Assembly (NCBI RefSeq): GCF_012769535.1
Contig: NZ_CP046565.1
Location: 1,812,501 to 1,876,500 of the forward strand
DNA: 64,000 nucleotides
Direction of reading: 5' to 3'
Source: Methylococcus geothermalis
GTDB lineage: Bacteria > Pseudomonadota > Gammaproteobacteria > Methylococcales > Methylococcaceae
Shown: one piece after another, positions 62,201 to 64,000 of the stretch
Layout of the letters: each line of letters starts with the position of its first letter
How positions within the stretch are numbered: the first letter of the stretch is position 1
The notes under the pieces: model-generated
Seen by the model: the letters and a program-made list of their open reading frames with translations, nothing else
Told to the model about the DNA's origin: nothing
Databases searched by the model: none
Translations under genes and position numbers: made by a program

Positions 62201-62444
62201 AAGACATATACAGCATGTGCTCGACACCGTTGACCTCCTGTTCGATGGGGGCGGCCACCGTCTCGGCGATCACCTTGGGGTTAGCGCCGGGATAGGTAGC
62301 CGACACCACGATGGTGGGCGGCACGACTTCCGGATACTGCGCGATCGGCAACGCGAACATGGAAATGCCGCCGATCAGCACCGTGATGACGGAGAGGACG
62401 ATGGCGAAGCGCGGCCGGTCGATGAAGAAATGGGCGAAGTTCAT
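59277..62444 (-). CDS. RND efflux transporter, HAE1 family
   Basis: A 1055-residue inner-membrane proton-driven pump of the AcrB/MexB type. It begins 'MNFAHFFIDRPRFAIVLS', has twelve hydrophobic segments in two halves with two large periplasmic loops, and carries the proton-relay aspartates in 'GIVVDDAIVVVENVER' (~residue 405). Its first codon overlaps the stop of the membrane-fusion gene by four bases. HAE1 pumps export hydrophobic and amphiphilic compounds through a tripartite complex with the two adjacent gene products. Confidence 0.95.
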   Translation of the reverse strand: MNFAHFFIDRPRFAIVLSVITVLIGGISMFALPIAQYPEVVPPTIVVSATYPGANPKVIAETVAAPIEQEVNGVEHMLYMSSQSTSDGQMQLTITFEIGTDMDIAQMQVQNRVSNAAPKLPEDVRRQAVTTKKSSPDILLVIHLVSPNRRYDQLYLSNYALLNIRDQLLRLPGVGDVRTFGAGDYSMRVWLDPARISALNMTAGDVVRAIREQNIQVPAGVIGQPPLDGSPDFQLNVNTMGRLTSVEQFGAIIVKYGEGGSLVRLRDVARIELGANRYSMRSQLSNEDAVAIPISLRPGANALDTAKQVKGMMQTLKKRFPEGVDYRIVYDTTIFVEQSLDAVTRTFFEALALVVLVVLVFLQTWRAAIIPLLAVPVSIVGTFAVMAALGYSLNNLSLFGLVLAIGIVVDDAIVVVENVERHIGLGLSVKAAARQAMREVTGPIIAISVVLGAVFIPAAFVSGINGQFYRQFAVTIAASTLISAFNSMTLSPALAAVLLQPHHAREDRLSLWIDRLFGWLFRGFNRGFDASSNGYAGLVKRLLRMSGVVLALYAGLLAFTGFEFQRVPSGFIPLQDKGYLVVFAQLPEAASLERTDAVLHRASEIILAQPGVQGTVAFPGFSVVSGANTSNAGTIFVPLKPFEERVAKGLSAQRILGELQPKLGGVKDAFIGIFPPPPILGLGSLGGFKLQIQDRGNEGFDALDGALQAVLNAGRQTPGLMGLFTSFQNDVPQLYADIDRVKAKSQGIPLSEIFDTMQIYLGSLYVNDLNLFGRTFQVTAQADGEYRREPEDIGRLKTRNAAGDMVPLEALMAVREISGPDRVLRYNMYPAAEINGSPAAGVSSGQAVALMEELVRRTIPLSMDFEWTELTYQQILAGDTAAYVFALSSLLVFLVLVALYESWILPLAIVLIVPMTLMCALGGVWLRSGDNNIFTQIALLVLVGLAAKNAILIVEFAKARREEGVDALAAALEACRLRFRPILMTSFAFIMGVLPLMFATGAGAEMRQALGVPVFFGMLGVTVFGLLFTPVFYYVLQRIADRSHGRAAQAVGGED

Positions 62445-63610
62445 TGCGCGGCTCCGGTCGCAGACCTGTCGCCCGGCATGGCGGTGCGCGCGGCTTCAAC
62501 CTGTGCGCCGGGCCGGACGAATTGGAGACCGTTGACGATCACCCAGTCTTCGGGCGACAAACCCCCCGACACGATGCGCAGGCCTTCATGCAGGCGCCCG
62601 GTGGTGATGGGGCGGTAGTCCGCCCGGTTGTCGGCCGTCACGACCATCACATATTTCTTTCCCTGATCCATCGCGATCGCCCGGTCGCTGATCAGCAAGC
62701 CTTGGTAGCGGCTGCCGCCGGGAACCCGGGCGCGGATGAACAGTCCGGGCTCCAGCAGTCCGTCGGGGTTGGCGACGACGCCGCGGGCGCGCACCGTGCC
62801 CATGTCGGCATTGACCTGGGGATCCATGTAATCGAGGTAGCCGTGATGGGGAAAACCTTGTTCGTCCATGAGCGCCATCTCGATCGGTATCGCGTTTTTC
62901 CTTTTGCCGTCGATTTCGAGGCGCCGGTATTTAAGCAGCGAGCGCTCGTCGGCGTCGAAATAGAGGTACATCGGATCGACCGAAACGATGCCGGCCAGCA
63001 CGGTGGAATCGGCAGTGACCAGGTTGCCCTCGGTGATGAGCTTGCGGGAAATGCGCCCGTCGATGGGCGAGCGAATCTGGGTGAAGTCGACGTTGAGCTG
63101 GGCCAGATCGACCGATGCCTTGGCCGATTCCACATCGGCCATGGCCTGGATCAGGCTCTGGCGGCGAGTGTCGTATTCCTCTTCCGAAATCGCCTGCTCT
63201 TTCAAAGGGCTTTCGGCGCGCTGGAGGTCGTTCTGCGCCAATTTGAGCTTCGACTTGGCCCGGGCCAGCCCGGCCTGCGCCTGCTGGAGCTGCGCGACAT
63301 AGGGCCGCGGGTCGATGACGAACAGCAAGTCGCCCCTTTTTACCCTGCTACCGTCCGTGAAGAGAATTTGCTTGAGATATCCGGAGACGCGGGCCCGGAC
63401 CTCCACGGATTCCACCGCTTGCAAACGCCCGGTGTACTCATCCGTCTCGATGATTTCGCGCTGCACCGGCTGGCTTACCTCCACCTTCGGCCCGGGTAAT
63501 CCAGGCATGCCGGTGCCGTCGCGGCCGCCGCAGGCGTCGAGCTGGAGCAGACCGACCGCGACCAGCGAATAAAGCGCGACTCTCAATCTGGGATGGATCT
63601 TGTCGTTCAT
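62441..63610 (-). CDS. RND efflux membrane-fusion (periplasmic adaptor) lipoprotein
   Basis: A 389-residue AcrA/MexA-like adaptor. An N-terminal signal with lipobox-like 'LQLDACGG' (~residue 27) is followed by the lipoyl and hairpin region ('VRARVSGYLKQILFTDGSRVKRGDLLFVIDP'-type start, coiled coil ~95-165), the beta-barrel and the membrane-proximal domain. The ATG at 63610 has AGGAG at a good distance. The stop overlaps the RND gene (ATGA) and the outer-membrane factor gene ends 29 bases upstream. Confidence 0.94.
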   Translation of the reverse strand: MNDKIHPRLRVALYSLVAVGLLQLDACGGRDGTGMPGLPGPKVEVSQPVQREIIETDEYTGRLQAVESVEVRARVSGYLKQILFTDGSRVKRGDLLFVIDPRPYVAQLQQAQAGLARAKSKLKLAQNDLQRAESPLKEQAISEEEYDTRRQSLIQAMADVESAKASVDLAQLNVDFTQIRSPIDGRISRKLITEGNLVTADSTVLAGIVSVDPMYLYFDADERSLLKYRRLEIDGKRKNAIPIEMALMDEQGFPHHGYLDYMDPQVNADMGTVRARGVVANPDGLLEPGLFIRARVPGGSRYQGLLISDRAIAMDQGKKYVMVVTADNRADYRPITTGRLHEGLRIVSGGLSPEDWVIVNGLQFVRPGAQVEAARTAMPGDRSATGAAQ

Positions 63611-63639
63611 GAAAAAACACTCCTGAATAGGGGGCCATG

Positions 63640-64000
63640 TCACCCTCCGCCGGCGAATGTCTCTGCCTCGACCGGAGCAGCTTGCCAGCCGCCGCCGAGG
63701 GCCTTGTAGAGCGAGACCAGGTCGGCCGAGACGCTGGCCTGGCTCTGCACCAAATCGCTCTCGGCCGAATACACCGCCCGTTCGGAGTCCAGCACGTTGA
63801 GGAACGAGGTGAGGCCGGAGCGGTAGCGCTCCTTCGACAGCTTGAGGGCCAGCCGGTTGGATGCGACCGCCTGCTCCAGTGCGGCCCGGCGGGCCTTTTC
63901 CTGGGCGTAGGCGACCAGGGCATCCTCGACGTCCTTCAAGGCGCCGAGCACGGCGGATTGATAGGCCAGGAAGCTCTGTTCCTGCTGGGCCTTTTTGGCG
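63640..64000 (-). CDS. outer-membrane efflux factor (TolC/OprM-like), C-terminal part
   Basis: The last ~119 codons of an outer-membrane channel protein; the frame is open to the right edge of the window, so the N-terminus is outside. The visible part has the family repeat 'AYQSAVLGALKDVEDALVAY' and the helical 'YRSGLTSFLNVLDSERAVYSAE' plus '...VSLYKALGGGW', which are typical of the OprM/NodT group. It would complete the tripartite pump with the two genes downstream. Confidence 0.92.
   Translation of the reverse strand, partial: AKKAQQEQSFLAYQSAVLGALKDVEDALVAYAQEKARRAALEQAVASNRLALKLSKERYRSGLTSFLNVLDSERAVYSAESDLVQSQASVSADLVSLYKALGGGWQAAPVEAETFAGGG

Noticed and set aside
60486-62618. 710-codon plus-strand open frame rich in His, Asp and Arg
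   Set aside because: Antisense shadow of the RND pump and the membrane-fusion gene; no start signal or domain.
1-64000. CRISPR arrays, rRNA genes and tRNA genes
   Set aside because: I looked for regularly spaced repeats and tRNA-like cloverleaf sequences with the T-loop motif and saw none. A tRNAscan or CRISPR search would be needed to exclude them fully.

Overview
The window is 64 kb of dense, GC-rich bacterial chromosome. Gene content (HypA-F type hydrogenase maturation proteins, class Ia ribonucleotide reductase with an NrdR-type operator, Lhr helicase, PbpC, an HAE1-type RND pump, AmtB behind a sigma-54 promoter) and protein style point to a gammaproteobacterium. My best guess is a Methylococcus-like methanotroph, but no diagnostic gene such as methane monooxygenase is present, so this is inference.

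Region by region. 1-6 kb: tail of a ThDP-dependent decarboxylase, a multi-pass membrane protein with a methyltransferase, then a LysR regulator divergent from a ceramidase-family membrane hydrolase and a glutathione S-transferase. 5.8-11 kb: an insertion-sequence graveyard holding a complete IS3-family element that truncates an alpha/beta hydrolase, a frameshifted IS5-type transposase, a solo 58-bp end of the same IS3 element fused to a broken OrfA of a second one, fragments resembling IS630 and IS256 transposases, and a complete IS1380-family element. 11-14.4 kb: gamma-glutamyltransferase facing a POT peptide transporter. 14.5-17.7 kb: four tightly packed genes for a secreted formylglycine-generating-enzyme-like protein and three small envelope proteins. 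17.8-19.1 kb: a group II intron remnant and an integron-like cassette (DUF4160/DUF2442) bounded by two attC-like sites, without an integrase, next to an N-terminally truncated NYN nuclease gene. 19.2-36 kb: amtB, lhr, GH1 beta-glucosidase, a DUF4136 lipoprotein, a NERD protein, pbpC, an orphan Phd-type antitoxin, a zinc alcohol dehydrogenase, a DEAD-box helicase, a glycine-zipper lipoprotein and an acyl-CoA ligase.

36-41 kb holds the most unusual locus: a NodU-type carbamoyltransferase overlapping a tandemly duplicated haem-oxygenase-like diiron protein, divergent by about 20 bp from an AlkB-like membrane diiron hydroxylase. With the nearby acyl-CoA ligase this may be an undescribed lipid or small-molecule tailoring pathway. 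41-47 kb: nrdA and nrdB separated by a membrane-anchored protein and a cytochrome b561, behind a promoter with two NrdR-type boxes. 47-52 kb: TelA-type protein, MscS-type channel and PspC protein. 52-57 kb: hypC-A-B-D-F (no hypE). 57-64 kb: DegP/DegQ protease and a minus-strand operon of outer-membrane factor, membrane-fusion protein, RND pump and TetR/CecR-type regulator, the first gene running off the window edge.
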